From JADCCX01 sp031431475 (GTDB lineage: Bacteria > Pseudomonadota > Alphaproteobacteria > Rhizobiales > Beijerinckiaceae): a DNA stretch of 64,000 bases. The notes below the pieces were generated by a model. It had not been told where the DNA came from, ran no database searches, and was given only the letters and a program-made list of their open reading frames with translations. The translations under genes were made by a program, and so were the position numbers. Positions 7,962 to 16,765 of this stretch are shown here, in pieces. Within the stretch, counting starts at the first letter, position 1; every line of letters begins with the position of its first letter. Location: the NCBI GenBank assembly GCA_031431475.1, contig JANPDL010000018.1, positions 124,001 to 188,000 on the forward strand, written 5' to 3'.

Positions 7962-9419
7962 TCAGCCGAAGCGACGACCACGCCCGCCACGGTTGCTGTC
8001 ACGGCTGGAGGTGCGGCCGGCGCCTAACCCAGCCGGGCGAGGAGCCTGCGCCTGTGCTGGAGCCTGCGAGCGCTGGCCCTCGGGACGTCCGCCCTGATGG
8101 CGTGAACCCTCATGACGGTTGCCTTCTTGCCTGCCGCTGTCCTGCCGCTGGCCGCCATCGCGGCTTCCGCCCTGACGCTGGCCTTGTCCACCGCTGCGCT
8201 GGCCACCCTGCGGACGTCCACCGCGTGGGCGGCGCTCTTCCTTGGCCGTCAGTGCGGAATCCGGCACCACGATATCGTTGCGTGTTTCAACCGGAATTGG
8301 CTGCTTGATGAGCTTTTCGATGGCCTTGAGCAGCGAACGCTCCTCGACATCACAGAGCGAGATCGCCTGACCCTCGGCTCCGGCGCGGGCTGTGCGACCG
8401 ATGCGGTGGACATAAGCTTCCGCCACTTCGGGCAACTCAAAGTTGATGACATGGCTGACGTTCGAGACATCAATGCCGCGCGCCGCGATATCAGTGGCGA
8501 CCAGCACGCGAATATCACCTGTCTTGAACCAATCGAGAGCCCGCTCGCGCTGGCTCTGGCTCTTGTTGCCGTGGATGGCAGCAGCCGAGATCCGGCTCTT
8601 CTCCAGATGCTCCGCCACCTTGTCCGCACCGCGCTTTGTGCGGGTAAAGACGAGTGTACGGGAGAAGGCTTCATCCTTCAGCAGCTCGGTCAGCACATGG
8701 CGCTTGGCCTGAGCAGGCACATGGATCACGCGCTGGTCGACACGGTCGGCGGTCTTGGCGACCGGGGTGACCGAAACACGCACGGGGTCTTTCAGCAGTT
8801 CGCTTGCCAGCTTGCCGATTTCCTCTGGCATCGTAGCCGAGAAGAACAGGTTCTGGCGGCGTGTCACAAGATGCGAGACGATCTTGCGGATCGGCCTGAG
8901 GAAGCCGAGATCCAGCATCTGGTCGGCCTCGTCCAGCACGAAAATCTCGGTGCCAGAGATATTGGCGGCGCGGCTTTCGAGATGGTCGATCAGGCGACCG
9001 GGCGTGGCGACAAGCACGTCAAGGCCCTTGGCGAGCGCCTGGATCTGCGGGCGATGGCCGACGCCACCGAATACAACGGCAACCTGCACGCCCATGTGCT
9101 TGCCATAGGTGCGGAAACTGTCGGCGATTTGCGTCGCGAGTTCGCGTGTGGGGGACAGCACAAGAACGCGTGCACCCTTCAGCGGGCGCGGTCGCTTGTC
9201 GGCTTGCAGGCGATGCAGGATCGGCAGCGCAAAGGCCGCCGTCTTGCCGGTGCCGGTCTGGGCGATGCCGAGAAGGTCCTTCGCCATCAGCACGGACGGG
9301 ATCGCCTGAGCCTGAATGGGGGTAGGGGTCTCGTAACCTTCGGAGGCCAGTGCTTTCAAAAGAGGGGCAGCAAGGCCGAGATCAGCGAATGTCAGGGGAG
9401 AGTTAGGGGTATTGCTCAC
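7962..9419 (-). CDS. DEAD-box ATP-dependent RNA helicase, RhlE-like
   Basis: A ~485-residue helicase that unwinds RNA duplexes using ATP, usually in ribosome assembly or RNA decay. Seen in order: Q motif (FADLGLAAPLLKAL, TPIQAQAIP), Walker A AQTGTGKT, PTRELA, TPGR, LDEADQM (DEAD box), SATMP, then RecA-like domain 2 with ATDIAARGID and HRIGRTARAG. The last ~100 residues are a low-complexity Gly/Arg/Gln tail (RGGRPQGGQRSGGQGQRQGG) typical of RhlE-type proteins that bind RNA. The GTG at 9419 has AAAGAAC upstream and gives SNTPNSPLTFADLGL; a TTG at 9446 is a longer alternative. The stop lies two bases from the mgtE relic. Confidence 0.92.
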   Translation of the reverse strand: MSNTPNSPLTFADLGLAAPLLKALASEGYETPTPIQAQAIPSVLMAKDLLGIAQTGTGKTAAFALPILHRLQADKRPRPLKGARVLVLSPTRELATQIADSFRTYGKHMGVQVAVVFGGVGHRPQIQALAKGLDVLVATPGRLIDHLESRAANISGTEIFVLDEADQMLDLGFLRPIRKIVSHLVTRRQNLFFSATMPEEIGKLASELLKDPVRVSVTPVAKTADRVDQRVIHVPAQAKRHVLTELLKDEAFSRTLVFTRTKRGADKVAEHLEKSRISAAAIHGNKSQSQRERALDWFKTGDIRVLVATDIAARGIDVSNVSHVINFELPEVAEAYVHRIGRTARAGAEGQAISLCDVEERSLLKAIEKLIKQPIPVETRNDIVVPDSALTAKEERRPRGGRPQGGQRSGGQGQRQGGSRDGGQRQDSGRQEGNRHEGSRHQGGRPEGQRSQAPAQAQAPRPAGLGAGRTSSRDSNRGGRGRRFG

Positions 9420-9744
9420 GTTGATAGTTCTTTCGTGCGCCAGCAACCGCCAAGCGATTGTGCGCCAAAGGAGGCTGGAGGCGCATTTCTGGCGCTGCCA
9501 AACCTGTTGCGGGTTTGATGACCCAGCGTGCTCGGGAAATCAGGGGTTTCTTCAACCAGTCGCTCGGTACAGCCTGAGGTCTTGGAAGACCCATCACGCG
9601 GCTGGAGCGGATGTTATCGCGATTTGCGATATGTGGCGTATGACATGTTGCGCTGCACAAGTCAAATTCTGGCGGGGACATCACAAATTACTGATCTGAC
9701 CGGATATCCTTGCCATTTCGCGTATTCCCCCCCAATTTCAAGCA
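9420..9744. other. intergenic region between helicase and M16 peptidase genes
   Basis: About 325 bases between divergent genes, more AT-rich toward 9640-9760. It should hold both promoters. I see no RNA gene, no strong hairpin and no repeat, and no promoter I would commit to. Confidence 0.5.
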
Positions 9745-11103
9745 ATGAAATTGACCATATTGCGACTAGCGCTCGTCAGCGCATTCATCGGCGGCCTGCT
9801 GGCGACTCTCCTTGCAGTTCCCGCGCTGGCCCAGGAAAAACTGATTTCCGACCGCGTCTTCTACATCCACGCGCCTAAAAGCACGTCTATCCAGTTCCAG
9901 ATGATCGTTTTGGCGGGCAGTGCGGATGAAACCAACATGGCACAGCTCGGCATCGCACACTATCTCGAGCATGTCGTACTCGTCGGTCGCAACGAAGGGC
10001 AGGGCGAGACTGCCGTCAAGTTCTTCGCGGACGGCAGTGCCAACGGCTGGACCAGCCAGCGCGCCACCGGCTACATCCACCGTTTTCCGGCCAATGCGAC
10101 GGATGCAAATGAGCGTCTGGATCGCCTCTTCAAGTTCTACAGCGAGCGCCTGACCGATTTTGCCATCACCCCGGAGGATGCGGTGCGCGAGCGCAACGTT
10201 GTGCGGCAGGAGCATGATTGGCGCTACGCCAGCAATCCCTTCGATGCAGTCTGGCAGGAAGTCACGCGCTACGGGTATGATGGCCATCCTTTCGCCGACT
10301 GGACCATCGGCACTCCGCTGACTATCGCGGCATTCACAGTGGACGAAGCGCGCAACTTCCTGCGGCGCTGGTATCGCAAATCGAATGTCTATTTCATTGT
10401 AACTGGGCCGCTGGCACCTGAACCTGTAATAGCCGCCGCTGAGAAGCACCTCGTATCTCTCGATGCCGCGCCGGCGCCCGTCAGAGTGTGGCCTGGGCTG
10501 AAATTGCTGGTAAAGCCGGAAACGCGGATTTTCCGCAAGGAAGACAAGCGGATCACCACTCCGTCCACCACGCTTAGCAGCATTGTCAGCACTTCTGAGG
10601 TTGACCCTGTGCGTCAGGCCGCCGTTGTGTCGGTGCTCAGCGGTTATCTGTCGAGCAAGCTCAGCGGCAGTCCTCACAGTGCGCTGGTCGAAGGCGAAGC
10701 GCCGGTGGCGGCTTCGATCAACGGCGCTTATCTGGCGCGCAGTCTGCCCGGTACGCTCACGCTCAGTCTGGGTGCTATCCCGGAAGAGGGCCGCAGCATT
10801 GATGAGGTGCGCAAGGCGTTGCTCGACTACCGCACGGCGTTCCTGAAACGCGGCATTGATGCGCCCACGCTGGAACGATTGAAGAGGCGCTATGCCCGCG
10901 ATCTGAAGCGCGGGCTTGAAGAGCCTGAGAATGCACCGCAACGGCTTATCAACTGGATCACGTCGCCGTTGCCCTATGAAACGCTGAAGGATTGGCCGGA
11001 AGTTATCGCTTCTGTGCGCCTTGACGAGGTGAGCGCCGTGCTGAAGTCTCTTGGTGAAAACCAGCGCGATGCCGTCGTGATCTTCGAGCCTAAGGGGGAT
11101 TGA
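9745..11103 (+). CDS. M16 family zinc metallopeptidase, active subunit
   Basis: A 452-residue exported peptidase: signal peptide to about Ala-29 (LLATLLAVPALAQ), then an M16 domain with the inverted zinc motif HYLEH (residues 72-76) and the downstream glutamate region ERNVVRQE (about 149-156). A second M16 C-domain follows with weaker conservation. Such proteins degrade short peptides in the periplasm or process precursors. The next gene encodes a paralogue without the zinc motif and starts three bases after this stop; the pair resembles the active/inactive heterodimers of bacterial M16B peptidases. The start ATG gives an immediate signal peptide. Confidence 0.9.
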   Translation: MKLTILRLALVSAFIGGLLATLLAVPALAQEKLISDRVFYIHAPKSTSIQFQMIVLAGSADETNMAQLGIAHYLEHVVLVGRNEGQGETAVKFFADGSANGWTSQRATGYIHRFPANATDANERLDRLFKFYSERLTDFAITPEDAVRERNVVRQEHDWRYASNPFDAVWQEVTRYGYDGHPFADWTIGTPLTIAAFTVDEARNFLRRWYRKSNVYFIVTGPLAPEPVIAAAEKHLVSLDAAPAPVRVWPGLKLLVKPETRIFRKEDKRITTPSTTLSSIVSTSEVDPVRQAAVVSVLSGYLSSKLSGSPHSALVEGEAPVAASINGAYLARSLPGTLTLSLGAIPEEGRSIDEVRKALLDYRTAFLKRGIDAPTLERLKRRYARDLKRGLEEPENAPQRLINWITSPLPYETLKDWPEVIASVRLDEVSAVLKSLGENQRDAVVIFEPKGD

Positions 11104-11105
11104 GC

Positions 11106-12527
11106 ATGGTGCGGATTCCCTCTTTTGGCGCATTGGCACTGGCCAGCGCGCTTGCATTCGCTCCTGTTTCATTGCAGGCACAGGATCAATCCGTCGCGCA
11201 ACTCGCACAGGCGCGCTCCTATGCAATCAGCGACGGCAGGACGCCCGGCGGCATTCGCCTTGTCCATGTGCTTCTGAAGGATGATAAAGATCAGGTTTTT
11301 TCAATGGCCTGGCAGGACAGGTTGATTCAGCACACGCCGGAGAAGGCAGGCCTGATGGTGCTGGCACCTGCGCTTGTAGCGGCAGGCGGTGCGGGCACAC
11401 TGGATGCCGGGGCCTTGGAGGAGGAACTCAAGGACATCGGCGGCTACTTCTCGCTAAGCCGGGGACGCGCCGCCACATTCGGCGATGTTTCAGCACCAAA
11501 AGAACAATTCGAGGCCACTCTCAAGCTTTTCCAGACATCCCTGATGGAACCGCGCCTGCCTGCCATTTCCCTTGAGCGGCGCAAGCGCTTCCTGCTGAAC
11601 GGTCGCAAGGCTAATCGCGAGAAGGCCGAGACTCTGGCGCGCGAGGCCATGAGCATACTCCTGACAGGCGATCACCCGGTTGCTGCCACCGTGACCTACC
11701 TGCCGACGTCAAGCATTTCCGGCATCACAGTGGCCGACGTTGATGCGTGGCGAAAAGCCATTCTGGCCCGCAGCAACCTCACCGTGGTTTCGGCAGGTCC
11801 GCTGACCCGTGAGGCGGCGGCTGATATCATTGACAGCACCTTTGGCGGCCTGCCGGAGAAAGACGCGGATCGCGACGGCATCCCCTTCACGCGTGGCCCG
11901 GCGTTCAGCAAGACCATCGTCATCGAGAGTCCGGTAGCGCAATCCACCATTCTCATCGGCGGTCCGGTGCTCTGGTCGAATGGTGGTGCCGAGGGCATTT
12001 CACGCGGCATCGCCATGAGCGTTTTGGGATCAGGCTTCCGATCACGGCTCTATATCGCGGTGCGGGAGAAGCTTGGTGCGGCCTACGGTGCCAGCGCTGC
12101 TATTTCGGCCATTCTGGGGCGCGAGGGAGCCTTTGGAATGGAATCCGCCGTGGCCAATGACAAGGTTGGCGCTGCCTTGGCTGCTATCCGCTCGGAATAT
12201 GCCATTTTTCGCGAAAAAGGCGTGACGGCGGAGGAGATCGATCCGATCAAGCGGCGCATGGTCAGCGGCTTGCCTGAATCCATGCGCCGCGCCGGTTCCG
12301 CCGCCAGCGTCATTCGCGGCGCGTTGCAGAACGGCCTCAACTTCGATGCGCCGGACCGGCAAGCCGGCTGGGTCAATGGCCAGAGCATCGACGGCATAAA
12401 CCGGCTGATCCGTGAACGATTGCCTGCCGAACCCGCCACGATCATCGTCACGCCGTCAGCCGAGGGCCTTGGAGCGGATTGCGTGATCAAGTCGCTGGAT
12501 GAACTGAAGTCGTGTCTGGCTCCCTAA
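11106..12527 (+). CDS. M16 family peptidase-like protein, non-catalytic partner
   Basis: A 473-residue exported protein (signal MVRIPSFGALALASALAFAP...QAQ). It has the M16 fold but no HxxEH; where the motif should be, the sequence reads HTPEKAGLMVLAPALV. The C-terminal half keeps the substrate-binding R/Y pattern in SRLYIAVREKLGAAYGASA, which the partner lacks. In M16B heterodimers one chain supplies zinc and the other supplies this R/Y pair, so the two genes very likely make one enzyme. ATG at 11106 follows the upstream stop (TGAGCATG), which implies translational coupling; a TTG two codons earlier is less likely. Confidence 0.9.
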   Translation: MVRIPSFGALALASALAFAPVSLQAQDQSVAQLAQARSYAISDGRTPGGIRLVHVLLKDDKDQVFSMAWQDRLIQHTPEKAGLMVLAPALVAAGGAGTLDAGALEEELKDIGGYFSLSRGRAATFGDVSAPKEQFEATLKLFQTSLMEPRLPAISLERRKRFLLNGRKANREKAETLAREAMSILLTGDHPVAATVTYLPTSSISGITVADVDAWRKAILARSNLTVVSAGPLTREAAADIIDSTFGGLPEKDADRDGIPFTRGPAFSKTIVIESPVAQSTILIGGPVLWSNGGAEGISRGIAMSVLGSGFRSRLYIAVREKLGAAYGASAAISAILGREGAFGMESAVANDKVGAALAAIRSEYAIFREKGVTAEEIDPIKRRMVSGLPESMRRAGSAASVIRGALQNGLNFDAPDRQAGWVNGQSIDGINRLIRERLPAEPATIIVTPSAEGLGADCVIKSLDELKSCLAP

Positions 12528-12610
12528 AAGCCCGCTCAATCCTTGACATTTGCCTCCCATGCGGGCTCTGACAGCGGCTCATTCCCGAACCAGTCACCAC
12601 CCAGAGTCGC

Positions 12611-14527
12611 ATGATGTCCACCGCTGCCCAGAACCTCGTTTCGCGCTACCGTTCGCACACCTGCGCCGGGTTGCGGGCGAATGATATCGGCACGCAGGCG
12701 CGCCTGTCCGGCTGGGCGCACCGCATCCGCGACCATGGCGGCGTCATGTTCATCGACCTGCGCGACCATTACGGCCTGACGCAGATCGTGGTGGACCCGG
12801 CTTCTCCGGCTTTCAAGGATGCCGAGAAGGTGCGTTCCGAATGGTGCATCGGCATAACGGGCGAGGTGCGCCGCCGTCCGGGCGGGACCGAGAATCCCAA
12901 CATGCCGACCGGCGAGATCGAGATTTTCGTGACCAGCCTCGAAGTGCTGGGATCATCGCAGGAACTGCCGCTGCCGGTGTTCGGTGATCAGGATTATCCC
13001 GAGGAAACGCGCCTCAAGTACCGCTTCCTCGATCTGCGCCGCGAGCGTTTGCACAACAACATCATGCTGCGCGGCGCGGTGATCGATGAAATCCGGGTGC
13101 AGATGAAAAGCGCCGGCTTCTTCGAATTCCAGACGCCGATCCTGACCTCGTCCAGCCCTGAAGGCGCGCGCGACTTTCTGGTGCCGTCCCGCCTGCATCC
13201 CGGCAAGTTCTACGCGCTGCCGCAGGCTCCGCAGCAGTACAAGCAACTGATCATGATGGCGGGGTTCGACCGCTATTTCCAGATCGCGCCCTGCTTCCGC
13301 GACGAGGACCCGCGTGCTGATCGGTTCTATGGCGAGTTCTACCAGCTCGACCTCGAGATGAGCTTCGTGGAGCAGGGCAATATTCTGGGCGCGATGGAAC
13401 CGATTTATCGCAGTGTTTTCGAGAAATTCGCGGATTACACTGACAAGTCCAAGCCGCGCGCCGTGACCGAAAAGTTCCCGATGATCCCCTATGCGGAGAG
13501 CATGCGGAAGTACGGTTCGGACAAGCCTGATCTGCGCAACCCCATCGAGATGCAGGATGTGTCCGAAGCATTTCGTGGTGCAGGATTTAAGGTTTTTGCT
13601 CGAATCCTTGAGGAGAGTGGCAACGAAGTTTGGGCAATACCAGCACGTGGTGGCGGCTCGAGAGCTTTTTGTGATCGGATGAATTCTTGGGCGCAAGGCG
13701 AAGGTCAGCCTGGCCTCGGGTACATGATATTCGAGCAGGCCCCGGAAGGCGCAGTGCTACCAAGTGAGTCAATTTTCCAGTCAATCAACGAAAAATTCAA
13801 AGAAAAATATAAATCTATTGATCCAAAGTATTTTCGAATGGTCGGACGAGGTCCAATTGCAAATAATATTGGACAAGATTTAAGTGCCTTTCTGGCTTAC
13901 AAACTTGGCTTAGATGCTGGAGATGCAGTCTTCTTCGTCGCAGGCAATCCCGAGAAATTCGTGCGTTTCGCAGGCCTCGCCCGCACAAAGGCAGGCGAGG
14001 ACCTGAACCTTGTCGAAAAGGACCGTTTCGCCTTCGCCTGGATCGTTGATTTTCCGATGTACGAGTACAACGAGGACGAGAAGAAGGTGGATTTCAGCCA
14101 CAACCCGTTCTCGATGCCGCAGGGCGGACTTGAGGCGCTCAACACGCAGGATCCGCTGACGATCAAGGCGTTCCAGTATGATCTGGTCTGCAACGGCTAT
14201 GAACTGGCGTCCGGCGGCATCCGCAACCACAGGCCGGAGGCCATGGTGAAGGCCTTCGAGATCGCGGGATACAGCGAGCAGACTGTCATCGACCGTTTCG
14301 GCGGCATGTACCGCGCGTTCCAGTACGGCGCACCGCCCCATGGCGGCATGGCGGCGGGCATCGACCGCATTGTGATGCTGCTGGCGGGAGAACAGAACCT
14401 GCGCGAGATCGCGATGTTCCCGATGAACCAGCAGGCGGTGGACCTGCTGATGAACGCGCCGGTGGAAGCCAGCAACAAGCAGCTGCGCGAGTTGCATATC
14501 CGCACGAATTTGCCTGAAAAAGGCTAG
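12611..14527 (+). CDS. aspS: aspartate--tRNA ligase (probably non-discriminating, Asp/Asn)
   Basis: AspRS charges tRNA-Asp with aspartate. The 638-residue protein has the N-terminal OB-fold anticodon domain (LSGWAHRIRDHGGVMFIDLRDHYG), class II motif 1-2 (FRDEDPRADRFYGEFYQLD), the bacterial GAD insertion domain and motif 3 (GMAAGIDRIVMLLAG). Bacterial enzymes are usually near 590 residues; the excess lies around EQAPEGAVLPSESIFQSINE and the Lys-rich stretch after it. That part of the gene (about 13567-13925) is AT-rich with different codon use, unlike both flanks, suggesting a recombined segment. A perfect TTGACA (12543-12548) upstream may be a -35 element, but no good -10 is visible. Whether it also charges tRNA-Asn cannot be judged by eye. 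Confidence 0.95.
   Translation: MMSTAAQNLVSRYRSHTCAGLRANDIGTQARLSGWAHRIRDHGGVMFIDLRDHYGLTQIVVDPASPAFKDAEKVRSEWCIGITGEVRRRPGGTENPNMPTGEIEIFVTSLEVLGSSQELPLPVFGDQDYPEETRLKYRFLDLRRERLHNNIMLRGAVIDEIRVQMKSAGFFEFQTPILTSSSPEGARDFLVPSRLHPGKFYALPQAPQQYKQLIMMAGFDRYFQIAPCFRDEDPRADRFYGEFYQLDLEMSFVEQGNILGAMEPIYRSVFEKFADYTDKSKPRAVTEKFPMIPYAESMRKYGSDKPDLRNPIEMQDVSEAFRGAGFKVFARILEESGNEVWAIPARGGGSRAFCDRMNSWAQGEGQPGLGYMIFEQAPEGAVLPSESIFQSINEKFKEKYKSIDPKYFRMVGRGPIANNIGQDLSAFLAYKLGLDAGDAVFFVAGNPEKFVRFAGLARTKAGEDLNLVEKDRFAFAWIVDFPMYEYNEDEKKVDFSHNPFSMPQGGLEALNTQDPLTIKAFQYDLVCNGYELASGGIRNHRPEAMVKAFEIAGYSEQTVIDRFGGMYRAFQYGAPPHGGMAAGIDRIVMLLAGEQNLREIAMFPMNQQAVDLLMNAPVEASNKQLRELHIRTNLPEKG
13567..13925 (+). other. low-GC mosaic segment inside aspS
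   Basis: Within this stretch the base and codon use changes sharply: bases 13801-13860 have 21 G+C of 60, while 13021-13080 in the same gene have 39 of 60. Codons such as AAA, AAT, ATT, TTT and GGA dominate, then GC-rich alphaproteobacterial codons resume near 13930. The reading frame is uninterrupted and encodes the GAD/insertion domain with an extra Lys-rich stretch. Confidence 0.8.
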
Positions 14528-14563
14528 GTATCCGCTTGTCTGCGAACTGCCAGACACAAATTC

Positions 14564-14703
14564 CCTCATCCCGAGGTGTTCGCCTCTTCGGCGGGCCTCG
14601 AGGGACACATGGTGCTGATGCAGTGTTCTGTGTGGTCGATAGCGTTGCAGAGACTTCGTGCGTCCCTCGAGGCTCGCCAAGGGGCTCGCACCTCGGGATG
14701 AGG
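14564..14703. repeat. intergenic palindromic element
   Basis: The outer arms CCTCATCCCGAGGTG (14564-14578) and CACCTCGGGATGAGG (14689-14703) are perfect inverted repeats. Inner arms GGCCTCGAGGGAC and GTCCCTCGAGGCTC also pair. The whole would fold into a long hairpin between aspS and the glycosyltransferase. This resembles the mosaic palindromic repeats common in Rhizobiales genomes. Confidence 0.85.
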
Positions 14704-14750
14704 CGATTTGTAGGTGGCATAGACCATTGGGTTGGTGAGGGTTTCCACCC

Positions 14751-15629
14751 ATGAGCCTCCCCGTCACCGCCATCCTCGTGGCCTACAACAGTGCTGCCGT
14801 CATCGCGGATGCGCTGAAAAGCCTTCCCGCCGGTGTCGCTGCCATCGTCGTCGACAACGCCAGCACGGATGACAGCGCTGCAATCGCGCAATCCCTCGGC
14901 GCAACCATTATCCGGCTTGAAGCCAACGCCGGTTTCGGCACTGCCAACAACGCCGGAATTGTTTCTGCATCAACACCTTACGTGCTTTTCCTGAATCCCG
15001 ATGCGAAGCTGCGTCCGGGCTGTCTTGAAGCGCTCGTTGCCGCCGCTGACAGGCATGAAGACGCTCTTCTGCTGGTGCCGACGTTGATCAGGGCGGATGG
15101 CGGCCGCTTCGAGAAATGGTCGTCTCCCATCTGCGCGCCAGCTTTCAAGCCGCAGGAGAGCGCCGATGAAACCATTCGCGATATCGCCTTTGCCAGCGGA
15201 GCGGTGATCCTTGCGCGGCGCGAGGCTTTGATGCGGATGGGAGGCTTTGATCCCGCGATTTTTCTGTATTTTGAGGATGATGATCTGTCGCGTCGCGTGC
15301 TCAACCAGAAAGGCCGCATCCTGCATGTTGCGGATGCGATTGCGGATCACACCGGCAATGTCTCATCGCCGTCTTCGCCTGAGATGACCGGGATGAAGCA
15401 ATGGCATATGGCCTGGTCCGAGCGGCATGTGCGCCTCAAGCACGGCTTGTGGGCATTCAGCCACTGGCGGCTCGCCGAGAGCATGGCCAAGCTGGTGATC
15501 GCAGTGCTGCGCGGTGATCTTGATGAGGAAGCCAAGCAGCGCGGCGTTTTCAACGGGACGCTGGCCGCCATCAAAGGCGTAAAAGCGCAGGATATTCGCA
15601 TGCGCACCAGTGGCGGGGCGGCGGGATGA
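14751..15629 (+). CDS. family 2 glycosyltransferase (rhamnosyltransferase-like)
   Basis: A 292-residue GT-A glycosyltransferase. Seen: ILVAYNSAAVIADALKSLP, the nucleotide-binding VDNASTDDS, NAGFGTANNAGI and the metal-binding LNPDAKLRPG, then an acceptor region with LMRMGGFDPAIFLYFEDDDL. This pattern is shared with enzymes that add rhamnose or related sugars to lipid-linked or surface glycans, using a nucleotide sugar at the cytoplasmic face. It overlaps the following acyltransferase gene by four bases (ATGA), so the two are translated together and probably modify the same surface glycan. Confidence 0.88.
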   Translation: MSLPVTAILVAYNSAAVIADALKSLPAGVAAIVVDNASTDDSAAIAQSLGATIIRLEANAGFGTANNAGIVSASTPYVLFLNPDAKLRPGCLEALVAAADRHEDALLLVPTLIRADGGRFEKWSSPICAPAFKPQESADETIRDIAFASGAVILARREALMRMGGFDPAIFLYFEDDDLSRRVLNQKGRILHVADAIADHTGNVSSPSSPEMTGMKQWHMAWSERHVRLKHGLWAFSHWRLAESMAKLVIAVLRGDLDEEAKQRGVFNGTLAAIKGVKAQDIRMRTSGGAAG

Positions 15630-16672
15630 GCAACGTCGCGGAAGCCATCAAGCGTCCCTATGACAATTTTACGGTTCTGCGGCTGGCGTTGGCGCTCGCT
15701 GTCGTCGTCAGCCACGCCTTCAGCGTCGGCACGGGACGGCACGCGGATGAACCGCTTTACGCGTTGACGGGCTACACACTGGGCGAGCATGGCGTGAACG
15801 GCTTTTTCGCGGTATCCGGCTTTCTTGTGGCCATGAGCTGGGACCGCCGGGGAGGCGTTATTCCCTTCGCGCTGGCCCGCATCCTCCGCGTTTTTCCGGG
15901 CCTGATCATCGCCGTTCTGGTGACGGCATTGGTGCTGGGCGGTGCAATGACAACGGTCGCCAAAGGCAACTATTTTACCGACGGTCGCGTCTGGCAGATG
16001 ATCTGGGTGACGATCACCACGTTCAAGAGCGCGACGGTTTTGCCCGGGGTTTTCGAGGGCAACCCGTTGCGCTGGCCGATCTCGACCGTGTGGACACTGC
16101 GCTATGAATTGCTGTGCTATCTCGGCCTGCTGGCTTACGGCGCATTCGGTGGCTTTCGCACACCGGTTATTGCGCTGGTTGGAGCGGCATTGACCGCGCT
16201 GGCGCTGGTGACGCTCGGCATGATCGGCACCATCCCCAAGGGTCAGGAAACCGCGCTGCGCCTGCCACTGGTCTTCGCCACGGGATCGTTGATCTATCTC
16301 TATCGCGACCGCGTGCCGCTGAACTTCGGCATGGTCGCCACCGTGATCGCGGCAATGATTTTGGCGGCGCTCGTCTTGCCCGCGCTTTACAAGCCGCTGA
16401 TGTTCATCGGCACGGCCTATCTGATGCTCTTCATCGCCATGGCACCAGGCTTGTCGCATCCCGGTCTGGAGCCGCCGGGGGATATTTCCTACGGCGTCTA
16501 TCTCTATGGTTGGCCGATTCAGCAGGCCTTGCAGGCGCTTTTCCCCGGTACATCAGGCTGGATGATGCTCCTGCCCGCACTCATCATCACCTGTGCGGTC
16601 GCGGCGGTATCGTGGCTGCTCGTGGAAAAACCGGCGCTTCAGTTGAAGAAGCGGTTTATGTCAGTGCGCTGA
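15626..16672 (+). CDS. acyltransferase 3 family membrane protein
   Basis: A 348-residue integral membrane protein with about ten hydrophobic helices. The N-terminal signature includes NFTVLRLALALAVVVSHAFS (the family histidine) and GVNGFFAVSGFLVAMSW, followed by RILRVFPGL. Members (OafA/NodX-type) transfer acetyl or other acyl groups to cell-surface or exported sugars. Its start overlaps the stop of the glycosyltransferase, suggesting joint decoration of one glycan. The acceptor is unknown. Confidence 0.9.
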   Translation: MSNVAEAIKRPYDNFTVLRLALALAVVVSHAFSVGTGRHADEPLYALTGYTLGEHGVNGFFAVSGFLVAMSWDRRGGVIPFALARILRVFPGLIIAVLVTALVLGGAMTTVAKGNYFTDGRVWQMIWVTITTFKSATVLPGVFEGNPLRWPISTVWTLRYELLCYLGLLAYGAFGGFRTPVIALVGAALTALALVTLGMIGTIPKGQETALRLPLVFATGSLIYLYRDRVPLNFGMVATVIAAMILAALVLPALYKPLMFIGTAYLMLFIAMAPGLSHPGLEPPGDISYGVYLYGWPIQQALQALFPGTSGWMMLLPALIITCAVAAVSWLLVEKPALQLKKRFMSVR

Positions 16673-16765
16673 AAGCGTCACGACCACGCGCTGAAATCAC
16701 CGCTTGCCCTTAGACCAAAGTCGGATGCATCATCTGGCCGGGGCCGACTGTTCGGGAGACATGCC

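Noticed and set aside
8112..9518. Plus-strand open frame opposite the helicase gene
   Set aside because: Antisense shadow of a clear DEAD-box gene; no recognisable domain.
9766..11226. Minus-strand open frame of 486 residues opposite the M16 gene
   Set aside because: Antisense shadow rich in Arg, His and Ala; the plus strand has the HxxEH motif and signal peptide.
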